DNA of 64,000 nucleotides, from NCBI RefSeq assembly GCF_042453785.1, contig NC_091663.1, positions 37,159,001-37,223,000 of the forward strand, written 5' to 3'. The DNA comes from Malus domestica (Eukaryota; Streptophyta; Magnoliopsida; Rosales; Rosaceae). The notes under the pieces were generated by a model. It was not told where the DNA came from. It did no database searches and was given only the letters and a program-made list of their open reading frames with translations. Shown one piece after another: positions 47,548-59,033 of the stretch (positions are counted from its first letter, which is position 1; every line of letters begins with the position of its first letter). The position numbers and the translations under genes are program-made.

Positions 47548-48640
47548 ATGGCAGAAGAAAATCCTTCAGTTTTAGATGGAGAAAGCTCATCAGTTCTTTC
47601 ACCTCCAAACTTATCTGAGGTTGATGTTAATCCCAACCAACGCTTCAGTTTAGTACTACTAAATGAATTCAACTATTTACCTTGGTCAAGAGCGATCACT
47701 CTTGCTCTCAGTGGGCGTTCAAAACTTGGCTATATCAATGACAGCATCAAAGCTCATGATGTCTATTCTCCTAACTATGAAGCTTGGTTGTACAAAGAAC
47801 AGTGGGTTAAGTCATGGCTTCTCAACTCTATGGAAAGAAAAATTGCTGAAATCTTCAACTTCTCAGAGTCCTCTCAGCTTGGCACCTCTCATCTTGGCAG
47901 TCTGTCAAGGAAATGTATAGTAATCAAAATAATGTTACTCAAGTGTTCCAGCTAAAAAAGGATTTTGCTTGTCTTCAACAAGACTTAGGTAGCATGAAGA
48001 ACATGTGGAATGAACTAGAGGTTTATCGTCTACACACCATTGATGCTGCTGTGTTGCTGAAAATAACTGAGGAAGACAAATCTTCCAGCTCTTGTCGAGT
48101 CTCAATTCTAAATATGAAAACCTTCGAAGTCATATTTTCATGAACTCAGAGTTACCCTTATTTGCAGTTGTTTATGCAACAATCCATCTAGAGGAAGTTA
48201 GCAGGAAAGTCATGAATATGGAAACTAAGGTCAATATCACTGAGGCTAGGGCATATGTGTCCAATCAAAGACAACATGAAGAGAAAGTGTATAGAGGCAA
48301 ACGACCAGACTTGAAGTGCCTTCATTGCAATAATTTTGGCCATGTGATTGAAAGGTGTTGGATACTGCATCCAGAACTGAAGCCTAAGTTCATGAAGGAG
48401 AATACAAGAAGTTCACAGAGAAAGTTCCAAAGTTCCAACTACAAGGCTAATCGCACTACCTTCACACCTACTGGGGGTCTAGCTAATTTCATGGTAAATC
48501 CAACTAATCTCATTAATGAGTTTACTACATTTCTTAAAAAAGGCAAGAAGATGTTGAAAGCAAGGGAGAAACCAATCCTAGGGCTGAAAGTTCAACTACA
48601 GTACTTGGGAAGTTTGCTAGATTCCTAGCTGAAACTGAGT
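47548..48640 (+). pseudogene. Copia gag (broken)
   Basis: An N-terminal frame from the ATG at 47548 has the plant Copia gag pattern (NYLPWSRAITLALSGRSKLG). It is followed, after a frameshift near 47900, by VFQLKKDFACLQQDLGSM and TEEDK blocks. After another shift near 48090 comes a CCHC zinc knuckle CLHCNNFGHVIERCW (about 48318-48360). At least two frameshifts prevent translation as one protein. Confidence 0.8.
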
Positions 48641-48689
48641 ATCCCTCACAACATAATGTACCAGGTATTTTAAATGCTTTCTTAACTGC

Positions 48690-49953
48690 CCCGAATATCA
48701 GTTATGTGCATGATCTTTGGGTTTTAGATTCAGGTACCACAGATCATATGACAAACAAAGTTACAAAAAATCACCAAACCTTCCAAAGTCTTTGTTGCAA
48801 ATGGTAAGGGTGCATCTGTTGAACGGAAAGGGAAAATCAAACTAATCTCTGAAAAAATAAAGTCAATGGCCTTGTATGTCCCTTCCTTTCAATTTCAGTT
48901 ATTTTCAGTTGGGAAACTCACAAATTCCTCAAACCACCTCACAACGTCATTTTTCAGGATTTAATCACCCAGAAGATGATTGGTGAAGGTTTTTACTTGA
49001 ATGGGCTATATTAGCTGTCAAAGGACTTTCAAATTCCTAAGGGACTACAAGTAGAGTCAAATATTGTTCAAGATCACCACCTATGGCACCAACAGTTGGC
49101 TCATCCTTCTTAGCTTGTTTGTCCAAAATTTTCCCTAGTCTAAGGACAAACATGTCTAAAGTGTGACATTTTCCATTTGTCCAAATGTACTAGGTTACCT
49201 TTTAACTCTTCCACAACTAGGACTAGTAAGTCTTTTTGAATTAGTTCACTTTAATGTTTGGGGACCCATCCTTGAATCTTTTGATGGCTATAGGTACCTT
49301 GTAACCTTTGTTGATGACTTTACTAGAGTCACTTGATTTTATCTTTTGAAATTTAAAAGTGAAGTTATGGAAATGTTCAAAAACTTTCACAATCTTGTCA
49401 AAACTCAATTCTCATCTCAAATTCAAACCTTAAGATTTGATAGTGACACTGGATATATGTCCTATGTTATGACACAATACTTAAGTAATCATGGAATCAT
49501 TTATCAAACCAGTTGTGTTGGCACTCCTCAATAAAATGAGGTGGTCGAGAGGAAAAATAGAGATTTACTTGAGAAAATAAGGGCATTAATGTTTCAAATG
49601 AATGTTCCTAAAAGGTTTTGGTCACAAGGTGTTCTCATTGCTACATACCTTATTAATCGATTGCCAAGCAAAATGTTGAAGCTTAAATCTCCTTTGGTAG
49701 TACTAAAAAGAAAGCCACTTGACTTGTCACATTTGAGAGTGTTTGGAGCCATTTGTTTTGCTCATGTTCAGTCTATCCACCGTGACAAACTTAATCCAAG
49801 AGCTGAAAAATGCATGTTCATTGGATACTTTTCTACCACCAAAGGGTACAAGTGTTATAACCCTAAGTTTAAGAGGGTTATCATGACAAGGGATGTACAC
49901 TTTGATGAAAGAACTCCATACTACCAAAAGGTTAGAGATGATTCCAGTCAGGG
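48690..49953 (+). pseudogene. Copia pol, 5' part: protease and integrase (broken)
   Basis: LWVLDSGTTDHMT (about 48716) marks the protease. A degraded GAG-pre-integrase block follows (HHLWHQQLAHP). The integrase core is visible as FVDDFTRVT, RFDSDTGYMS, a VGTPQ stop and VVERKNRDLLEKIRALMFQM (49541 on), then the C-terminal KGYKCYNPKFKR. Several stops and shifts are present. The frame ends abruptly at the nested insertion, in the codon after SSQ. Confidence 0.8.
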
Positions 49954-52732
49954 TGTAACGACCCGCCCCCAAATATTACGAAATTTATAGTTTTAAAATG
50001 TGAAATTACAAAAATGCCCTTCGAGGCCAATACGTTGACTTTTGTTAATCGCCTTGTTGTGTCACGTAAGATTCGTTTTCTTGGCATATCATAGTAGTAC
50101 TCGTCGCTATGAATGCGTGGATGCAAGTGGAACCAAATTTGGAGTTACGATGAGCGTTTTACGGAACTATAAAGTTTAGGGGCATTTTAGTAATTTTACC
50201 ATTTAAGATATTTCCTTGTCATGGACAATTGGGGAGCAGACATGTGGCAGCTTCTTCCCCAATCTTTTGGAACCATTTCCCTCTCTTTTATCTCCCGGAT
50301 ACATCTATCTCCCTCTCAAGCTCTTTATCTCTCTCCCTATTTTCCCTCATCTCTGCAATCACAGAGAACCACCACCCCCACCACCGTGGCTCACTCTCCG
50401 ATGACCTTCCCACCAAAAACTCAAACCGGCTGGAACACCTTCTTCTCTCTCTCTTTCTAATGCTCAGTGGCACCATCACTATTCCTGAAATTACTCCGGC
50501 GAGTTCTCCATCATCTCGGCCAAGGTAAGCCTTGGGAATACTCTAAATGTTATGCATTTGTCTTTGTGGTTCGATTTTGAGCACGCTTGTGTGTTTTGAA
50601 CTAGTTTAGGACAGAAATGAACTCGGGAAGAAATTCCCAGTTTTCGACAGGAGAACCTGGTACTTGTCAGTCTTTTTCTGACCATTTTTCGACCACAACT
50701 TGTCCTCATGATGGTAAAGTCTTATTCTCCTTCTCCTTAGCTTCATTTTGGCATTAGGATTGTTGAAAATGGCTGAAGATCGAGCTCTATCGGAACTTGG
50801 GAATTTTCCGGCCGAAATACAGCCTTCTCTCTCGTTGGTTTCGGCGACTCGCAAACCAATTGGGTCAAGCCCAACTTGCAAACCCAAACGAGCCCAACCC
50901 AGTTACTAAACCAGACCTAAAACTCAAACTGAAACCTTAGGCCTCTATGATATAAGCCTTAATCCAAGCCCAAATCTACTTTACCTAAGCCCAATTCGTG
51001 CACCAAGAGCCCAGCCCAATCTCATTGGCCTTAACCCAAATCCAACCAATACCCGGCCCAAACCGTTGGGCCATGCAACCCAACTAACTGAGCCGAACCA
51101 TTATTTTGCCCAAATCTATTAACCCATTTGCTAGGCCCAACCCTTGACCCATGTGACCCAAATCTTTAGGGCCCAACCCGTTAACCATAGCCCATTAATC
51201 CAATGACCCAGGCCCAAAACCCTTGGCCATTAACCCTAACCGGATCTGACCTGTTGACTTTCGTTGGTCGTTGACCGGGAATGTTGACTTTTGAGTTGAC
51301 TTTTTTAGGTTTAAACCGGGACCCTTCATAGGTTCGACGTCCTGATTCCAAATCTGCCGTCCATTTTCCCAAATTTTATCGTTTAAGTATAATATTACTA
51401 AATGGTCCCTAATTGTGGTTAAGTGCATCAGTTGGGAATGATACCATTCTCGCTAGTTCGAGCGGTTTACGGGCGATGGAATATTGTGAATGGACCCCTT
51501 CTAACTTACATATTTTTATAAAATATTAGCCTAGCATGCATTACATATTTCATGATTTGAGTACGTTTTATATTATGCTTTATGAATTTCTATATTTACT
51601 GTTTACAAGATATTTATGTTTTATCGAACTTACTTTTTACGAAAGGTTATGAATTATTAGATTTTCCTATATGAAACTCTATGGATTATGAATATGACTT
51701 ATATTACAGTTTTCAAATATGAGTTATAAATTATGGGATTTTCGTATATGAAATTCTATGGATTCACGAATATGATTTATTTTACGGATTTTATGAATAT
51801 GTGCTATCATGGATTGATGAGATAAGGCTTTGAGCTTTTGAGCTCTAGATTTATGATATGAGTTTTTGAGATATGTTTTCAGTACTATCTAGTGGGTTAT
51901 CATACAACACATCCACGCGACACGGGTTATGACGTCTGTGGCCATAGGACATAGTTGATGAGGAGTAAGATAATATATTATGACATACCCCTAGCTTCAC
52001 TGCCGAAAGCAGTGTCGGACAACTTCACTAGCCACGACTAGTGTCGGTGTGCAATGCATATATTTTCTTCTCCGGCGTAACCCAGAGTCGTACAGCTTCA
52101 CCTTCAGGTGATGAGGCCTACCATGTTTCTTCATTGGCGTAACCTAGTATCGTACAGCTTTACCTTCGGGCGACTATGATACCCTTAAAAAGAGTACAAT
52201 ATTGAGGAGATTTATGGAGTTGCCTTCAGGCAACGATAGCATCATTACTAAGCATGGTTTTTACGCATACATGTTTTACGAACGATTTCATGGCATGCTA
52301 GAGTTTTTAGAAAACTTATTATGTAGTACTATATATATTTTTTCAAAACAGGGGGTTACTATGTTCATAAATAAAATGGTTTTTGTATTATTAGTATTAT
52401 TTTAAACTTTGGTCTACTCACCTTTTCTGTTTTTGCGCCCCCTCAGGAGTTAGAGTCGAGGCACACAATCCCAGCATCAAGGCACGTCCACATAGGTATA
52501 TTCGAGTTCTCAATGTATGAATCTTCCCTTCGTTCATACCTTTTTATTATAATTCTTTCATATTATTCTTAATTAGTTGTATGCTCTGAACACGTTTATG
52601 CATTAGCATTTTCATTCTAATTACATATTTTATTCGTAGGCATGTTTAAAATGGCTTTGTCACCCTTAGGTGCTGGCCATCACATGTCTACACTGATATT
52701 TAGGGATATCAGGGTCGGGGCGTGTCATAGGG
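49949..52732. mobile_element. Nested insertion, probably a solo LTR of a large Gypsy-type element
   Basis: The inserted segment 49954-52727 (2,774 bp) begins TGTAACGACCCGCCCC and ends CGGGGCGTGTCA. It is flanked by a 5-bp duplication with one mismatch (CAGGG at 49949-49953, TAGGG at 52728-52732). Removing it restores the Copia reading sense across the junction (SSQ followed by GELFQDLLPLPNP). There is no internal long direct repeat, no primer-binding site and no gag/pol, so a solo LTR fits better than a full element. Large LTRs of this kind occur in Tat/Athila-like Gypsy groups. TTCACCTTCAGGTGA- and TACCTTCGGGCGA-type short repeats lie near 52090-52230. Family assignment is inference. Confidence 0.6.
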
Positions 52733-54419
52733 AGAGCTATTTCAAGATTTACTTCCCTTACCAAATCCAACTATAGTTGAAGATGACTCAAATAATATTG
52801 GTGTTCCACAAGATGAAACCGACAATATGTCCAATCCTAGTCTTGAGGAATCAGAAGATATCACTCATTCAAGTGAAGAGATCATCATCAGCGAGCCTAC
52901 TAGTTTAGCCCCAGCATACAGGTATCGTACTCATGAGCGTCATCCTCCAAAAATACTGCAAGAATATGTTACTTACACTGCAAGGCATCCAATCGCCAAC
53001 TCCATTACTTATCACAGAATGTCACCTTCACATTCTGCGTTCCTCAGCACAATTTCCAATCTTTTTGAACTCCAAAACTTCCAGGAAGCCAATCTTCAAG
53101 ATGTGTGGAGAAAGGCAATGAAGGAAGAGCTGCAAGCCCTTGATGAAAACCAAACTTAGAGCATTGTTGAATTGCTAAAGGGAAAATGGGCTATCAGTAG
53201 TAGATGGATTTATAAAACCAAATGCCATTCAGATGGCTCCATTGAAAGATATAGGGCAAGGTTGGTTGCTCATCGCTTCACTCAAACCTTTGGAGTGGAT
53301 TACAAAGAAACCTTTGCACTGGTTGCAAAGATGAACACAATTAGAGTTTTATTATCCATCGCAGTCAATTCTGGGTGGTCCCTGTACCAAATGGATGTGA
53401 AGAATGCTTTTTGTATAGTGAACTAAAGGAAGAAGTCTACATGAAGTTACCTCTAGGTCACCCTCAAGCCTGTCATCCTAATTTGGTATGTGAACTTCAT
53501 AAAGCAATATATGGATTGAAACAATCCCCTGATGCATGGTATGCTAAGCTCAGTTATGTGCTTGAAGCTGTTCGATTCAAGAAGGGTAATGATGACTCTT
53601 CTCTATTTGTTCATAATGGATCATTTGGAAACTTGTTCTTATATATGTTGATGATCTCATCATCACTGGGGATATATGGATAAGAATGCAAGTCTCAAAC
53701 GTTCATTTCGACAAAAGTTTACCATCAAAGACCTAGGAGTGTTAAAATATTTTCTAGGTATCGAGGTAGCCACTTCCCAAAAGGGATTGTTTCTCAACCA
53801 ATGCAAATATGTGCTTGATTTGCTGCAAGAGGCTGAAATGAGTTATTCTAAAACCAGTTGTACTCATTTGGACATCAAGCTAAAACTAGACATAACGGGT
53901 GAACCTCTCAGTAACATCACTAACTATAAAAGGCTTATAGGTAAGCTCATCTATCTAACCATCACAAGACTTGACATCACCTAAGCATAGTCAGCCAGTT
54001 CAGTTCATGCACACACCTACTTTGGCACATTTGAATGTGGTTAAAATGATCCTACGTTACCTTAAATGGTCCATTGGGCGTGGTATTTTCATGAGCAAAA
54101 ATGGTCACACGCATATTATGGGATACACTGATGCTAATTGGGCTGGTAGTGTTATTGATCGTCGATTTACCACCTATTATTATACCTTCGTTGGAGGCAA
54201 TCTCGTCACTTGGAAAAGCAAAAACAAAATGTCATTGCTTGCTCTAGCGCTGAAGCAGAATATAGAGCTATGACACCCACTGCATGTAAGCTCATTTGGT
54301 TAAAAGGTTTGCTTTCAAACTTAAGGTTTCCCATTCATCAACCCATGTCTTTATTTTGTGACAATCAAGCTGCCATGCATGTCGCCTCTAATCTTATATT
54401 CCATGAGAAGACTAAGTAG
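52733..54419 (+). pseudogene. Copia pol, 3' part: reverse transcriptase and RNase H (broken)
   Basis: The block VWRKAMKEELQALDEN, a TAG at 53157-53159, then WIYKTKCHSDGSIERYRARL and FGVDYKETFALVAKMNTIRV form the RT fingers. MDVKNAF is followed by a frameshift (53400). The YVDD region is disrupted (LYMLMISSSLGIYG, about 53640-53680). RNase H shows GYTDANWAGSV (about 54121) and CSSAEAEYRAMT after another shift (54240). It ends at FHEKTK, stop at 54417-54419. Confidence 0.85.
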
Positions 54420-54691
54420 TAGGGAAGAGTGTATTGGAAGATGAAAGTCAACCAAGGCAATTAAGGCTAAGTAGTAGGGAAAAGTGTAGTGCAACTGTCT
54501 CCTCTAGTGTAGCTAGTTGTATTGGTCAAGGAGTTTATTCTCCATATCTTGTCATGTCATGTCTCCTTATTGTCAAGGAGTTTAAGGAAGGCAAGACTTT
54601 TATGTCTTCAAGCTTGCCTTGATATTGTAACCCAGCCTCTTGTAGAAAAATATATACAAACCTTCAAATTACAACAAAAATCAACAAAAGA

Positions 54692-55302
54692 ATAAAAAGG
54701 AAGCCTCTAACAACACCACTTTGACCCAATCAAATTTTGTTCATATATACATTTTAACACTTGGAAAACGTCATTATGCATTCCAAAATTTTATAATGAT
54801 AAAGAAGGTCGGTTGCAAAATAAATAAATAAATGCATGATTCGCGTGCCAATAACAACACCACTTTTTCAAACTATACAAATTTGGTATATGACAGTTAC
54901 GTAGTGTTTAAAATATTGGTAGGTGAAAATACGATATGCAAATTTGTAGAATTATCAAGTAATTATAATATATCAACATGGTTGTTTTTTATGGAAATGA
55001 TGAAAATTTGCTAAAAATGTGAAAATTTAAAATGAAACTATCATGTGGAAATTTGTTGATATTTAACTGATATGTCAGAAGTTTCAACGAAATTTGTTGA
55101 TTTTAGCCAAAATTTAAGAGTTTATCCAACATGAGGTGAACTCTTTTCATATTTTTCTGATATTTCCACAGAAAAACCGACCGTTTCAAGAAAATTTCAA
55201 ACACTAATGCATGTGTACATGTACCGTGTCCATATATAATATATGATAGGTTAATGAAGTTACATTAATATGAATACGTGGGGAATATTGGTGATCAAAT
55301 TT
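54692..55302. other. Intergenic stretch, no gene seen
   Basis: AT-rich DNA between the Copia element and a hAT-like MITE. No domain or splice structure is recognisable. Confidence 0.5.
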
Positions 55303-55679
55303 AGCCCCGGTTTGGGGTTGAGGTGATTTTAAAAAAAGCTCCTATGAAAAAAAGCTGGAAGTGTTTTTGGTGTTTGGTAAACTTAAAAAAAAGGGCTTAT
55401 TTTGGAAGCTGCTGTGAGAATAAGCTGAAATCAAAAGAAAAAGCTGAAGCTGCAATTTGTAGCTTTGGAAAACTGGCTTTTTTTCAAAGCACACAGAACT
55501 ACAGTGCTCCTTTAATGAAAAGACCCATTATCAGACTGCTTTTTTTTCCAAAAGCACTTTTACAAAAAAGTTTACCAAACACTCTGCTGATTTATTTCAC
55601 AGCCGTTTATTCTCACAGCACAGCCGCTTATTCTCACAGCAGCTTTTTTTCAAAGCACAGCAATACCAAACCAGCCCTT
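55303..55679. repeat. hAT-like MITE, about 375 bp
   Basis: The ends AGCCCCGGTTTGGGGTTG and CAATACCAAACCAGCCCT are imperfect inverted repeats of the GGNCNGGTTTGG type common in plant hAT elements. The interior is built of AAAGCTG, AAAAGCAC and TTCTCACAGCAG motifs repeated in both orientations, giving strong foldback potential. No transposase is encoded. Confidence 0.65.
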
Positions 55680-56077
55680 AAAAGCAGCCGGGCGGCAACA
55701 CTTCGTAATATCAAACAAGCGCGAGACAAACTCCTGCAACCATAGGTCCGATCAAGGAATAGTTAACCACGTCTTTGCTTTTAGTTAGGTGGTAATAACC
55801 AAAAATCTAACTTGGTTATGTGAAGAAAATAATTATTGAATTCCTAATTAAAGAGTAGATCAAATGATCATTTCCAACGTACAGAAACTGAACATTGCAG
55901 TTCAATATGTGTCTTGTACTGAGTGTCGATGAGGACGCCATTTTTGTAATTACTTTCTTACATGTACCGACGATAAAACTCAATAAAAAAACATCTCCGA
56001 ATTGAGCTCGGGAAGGGATCGAGATCAACATTACAGGAGGAGTAGGAGACGAAAATTAAATAGATCAATAGGAAAGT
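55680..56077. other. Upstream flank of the kinase-like pseudogene
   Basis: No recognisable gene. Presumably the old promoter region of the kinase-like gene. Confidence 0.4.
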
Positions 56078-56442
56078 ATGACGTTGGAGGCACATCAAGA
56101 GAGTGATCAAAAGGTTCTAGTTGAGGCTTCTCTGCAGAACTACGTACAATAATTTTTCAAGAAGATTTAGTGATCAGCCTGATTTTGTGCTAGGGCTGCC
56201 CTTAAAGGTGAGCTGGGAAATGGTTGAAGAGATGACATTTGGGTTTAGGACTAGGATTCTTGCTGATGTGAAGAGTGGCTGTGCGGTTTATGAGGGATTC
56301 TGGGAGCCTGTTTATGGATCACAAGTAATGGTGAAGAGATACAACACGACTACTGGTACTAGTACTTCTCCTGGTAATAGTAGGGGCGTTCTTGAAGCCG
56401 AAAAGAAAGCGGCCTTGTCTATATCATTCTGACGATGCTATG

Positions 56443-57166
56443 ATTCTCGTATTTCCCTCTGCGAAAAGAGGCTCGTTAGAGTCAAACCTCTATGGTAATT
56501 AAGCTTCATCATGATCATGTCAATAGAGAATTGTTATTAGCGGTCCAAAAATGTGAATGACTAGCATAGAGTGTCAATAACAACTACTTAAATATGTTCA
56601 TGATTTGCTATGTTGTTTGTGTAATTCTCGTATTTCCCTCTGCGAAAAGAGGCTCGTTAGAGTCAAACCTCTATGGTAATTAAGCTTCATCATGATCATG
56701 TCAATAGAGAATTGTTATTAGCGGTCCAAAAGTGTGAATGACTAGCATAGAGTGTCAATAACAACTACTTAAATATGTTCATGATTTGCTATGTTGTTTG
56801 CATAATTCTCGTATTTCCCTCTGCGAAAAGAGGCTCGTCAGAGTCAAACCTCTATGGTAATTAAGCTTCATCATGATCATGTCAATAGAGAATTGTTATT
56901 AGCGGTCCAAAAGTGTGAATGACTAGCATAGAGTGTCAATAACAACTACTTAAATATGTTCATGATTTGCTATGTTGTTTGCGTAATTCTCGTATTTCCC
57001 TCTGCGAAAAGAGGCTCGTTAGAGTCAAACCTCTATGGTAATTAAGCTTCATCATGATCATGTCAATAGAGAATTGTTATTAGCGGTCCAAAAGTGTGAA
57101 TGACTAGCATAGAGTGTCAATAACAACTACTTAAATATGTTCATGATTTGCCATGTTGTTTGCGTA
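56443..57166. repeat. Four 181-bp tandem repeats spanning an exon/intron junction
   Basis: Units start at 56443, 56624, 56805 and 56986, each exactly 181 bp and nearly identical (differences such as AAAATG/AAAGTG, GTTAGA/GTCAGA, TTGTGTA/TTGCATA/TTGCGTA). Each unit contains the coding end of the first kinase exon (ILVFPSAKRGSLESNLYG), the splice donor TATG|GTAATT and the first part of the intron. The kinase relic thus has one exon end followed by three intronic copies, each with its own donor. Confidence 0.97.
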
Positions 57167-57168
57167 AT

Positions 57169-57169
<1 letters not shown>

Positions 57170-57200
<31 letters not shown>
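57170..57200. repeat. (AT)n microsatellite at the end of the tandem array
   Basis: About 30 bp of AT dinucleotides lie directly after the fourth 181-bp unit and shortly before the acceptor TGCACAG at 57227. Confidence 0.95.
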
Positions 57201-57203
<3 letters not shown>

Positions 57204-58682
57204 ATATTATTGTGACTGCATGCACAGGTTCTATAGGAGAACACTTTGAAATTAACATTTCAATATGGACTGAAATAGCAATAGAAATTGCCCGAGGGGT
57301 TCGATATATGCATGAAAATGTCCTCAAGGTCCTGTCATTCACGGCAAATTACTTATCAGCAATATTTTCTGAGACGCCTAGTGAAATCTTGAAATTAATT
57401 AGCCTAAAATTTTCATTTGATCTATTTTAACATCATGTATTGAGGATATTTTGTATAATTCTAATCATTTGTGTGCTTGTAATAGATATCTGGTTTCGGC
57501 CAAGCTACATGGCTTAATCTGAAGCAACTAGCAAAGCCAATCCCCAATCAAAAGTATGCATAAACCTATACTTAATAGCTTAATTCCTCATGTATATTTT
57601 ACTCGTTATATACGATCTAATTAAGCATTTCATTTTGGTCTTTATAAGGATTTCTTTCCGGGATCATATAGACCTGGAATCTAAAATCCGATTTCTTCTA
57701 TGAAGTCTTGCTTTTGAGACTCTTTTACAAAACATCTGGTGCCACAGGCCAACAGAACTTTAATTGAATGGTTTAGTAAATTAACTACTCTTTCCCATAT
57801 ATATACTCGGTTAGTTGGTTGAGACTCGAGAGAAACTAACCTAGAGGTGCATACTTCTGTGTCGATATTTCAAGTCAATCATGCACATATTGTCATGAGC
57901 TTTAACTTTCGAGCATGACAATGTGACTGACTTGAAATATCATCATAGTAGCATCCCATTACTTGAAAATTCTTCTGCACTCGGAGATGACTTTGTTCTT
58001 ACATGTCAGTGCTTAAAAAGTTAATATATATACACACTTATGTGCAGGCCCGTCGTCCATTGTTGATGAGAAGAGCATTCCACGAATTAGATGAAGTGTG
58101 GGAGGACGTACACATGCATGAACTCTCTGCATTTCAGTGCACAAAGACAAGTCCAGAATCGCAATCCTGCATGAGCAAGGTATTTAATTAAAATCTCTAC
58201 ATATTATATACTCTCTCTATCGAGGTAATTAATTACTTGCTGATAATATATTCTTTCTCCGTATATTTCAGATTCTATCATATCTTAAAGGGAAAAGTTT
58301 TAAAGTAATGCAATCATCGCCTCCATCATCTTACAACATTCCATGAAAGATGGAGGCAGAAGAGTTCTGTTGCAGTGTTAACCCAATCAAGTTGGTTGGC
58401 ATGTTATTCATGCAATACCTTGACGATGGATGCTATCAAACATCAATAATGCCATTTGTACCATATTTACAATTACCTTTCTAATATAAGTGAATCCTGT
58501 ATTTGTATTTGAGATTCACCAGTATTAAAGAGGTGATCAACAATGTCGTACAAATATGGGCAAAACATGGAATAAAAAGAGTGGAACTAAAGAGAGTTAG
58601 AGAGCTGTATTGCTTATGGCTTGTATTTTCGTCTTTGTATGTCAAAATCGCCTATATACTATCACTTTTTTTTTGTCAAGTT

Positions 58683-59033
58683 TGTTGAAAGTATGAATTT
58701 CACGTCAGGAAAGATGGACTTTGTATGTGCTTATAAGTAAGTGGGTTACTCCTTATATCGCCAATTGGTTTTAGGGTAGAACCCCAACTTTTTTAATATA
58801 TCAAAACAGGTTAGCATACGTGTGAAATTCAACAGCCACATGTGATCTATGTTACTCGATTTGTGTTGTTCACATGCTAGGCTTGAAATTCATCACACGT
58901 AAGGAGACATGTTAAGAGCATGAATCCCATATCAGAAAAAGGAGAGACCTTATATGTGTCTATTAGAAATTGAGCTACTATTTCTCTATCGCTAACTGAT
59001 TTTATAGCAGAACCCTAACTTTCTTCAAAATTT
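58683..59033. repeat. Degenerate pair of LTR-like direct repeats (TRIM relic)
   Basis: About 115 bp from TGTTGAAAGTATGAATTTCA at 58683 recur, diverged, from TGTTAAGAGCATGAATCCCA near 58910. Both include a TTATATG/TGTATGTG..TATTAG/TATAAG segment and end with GGTAGAACCCCAACTTT or GCAGAACCCTAACTTT. The TGTTRA..CCCA start and AACCCYAAC end are usual for TRIM LTRs. No primer-binding site is convincing. Confidence 0.45.

Larger units (their letters stand above)
47189..54691 (+). mobile_element. Old Copia LTR retrotransposon with a nested LTR-like insertion
   Basis: The LTRs are 47194-47448 and about 54430-54686, flanked by the duplication AAAGA (47189-47193 and 54687-54691). A primer-binding site TGGTATCAGAGC (47449-47460) follows the 5' LTR, and a purine tract AGGGAAGAG precedes the 3' LTR. 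The 5' LTR seems to have lost its terminal TG. LTRs differ at roughly 8% of sites plus indels, so this copy is much older than the one at 7284. Gag, protease, integrase, RT and RNase H are all present in order but broken by stops and frameshifts. The body is split at 49953/52728 by a 2.8 kb insertion. Confidence 0.9.
56078..58346 (+). pseudogene. Protein-kinase-like gene missing its catalytic centre
   Basis: Exon-like pieces with GT-AG borders are about 56172-56494, 57228-57328, 57486-57553, 58047-58179 and 58272-58346. The first encodes an N-lobe: EMTFGFRTRILADVKSG and AVYEGF....GSQVMVKRY with the VAIK-type Lys. The second encodes IWTEIAIEIARGVRYMHE (helix E). The third encodes ISGFGQATWLNL, where the DFG motif reads GFG. 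The last two give FHELDEVWEDV and a C-terminal QCT.SPESQSCMSKILSYLK ending at 58344-58346. The HRD loop and activation-segment exons are absent. One extra base near 56428 shifts the frame before SDDAMILVFPSAKRG, and joining exons three and four also breaks frame. No start codon leads cleanly into the N-lobe frame. It is a decayed receptor-like-kinase relative. Confidence 0.7.

Noticed and set aside
56443-57166. CRISPR-like or satellite array
   Set aside because: The period is 181 bp with no spacer structure, the genome is eukaryotic, and the unit contains an exon end and splice donor of the local kinase-like gene.
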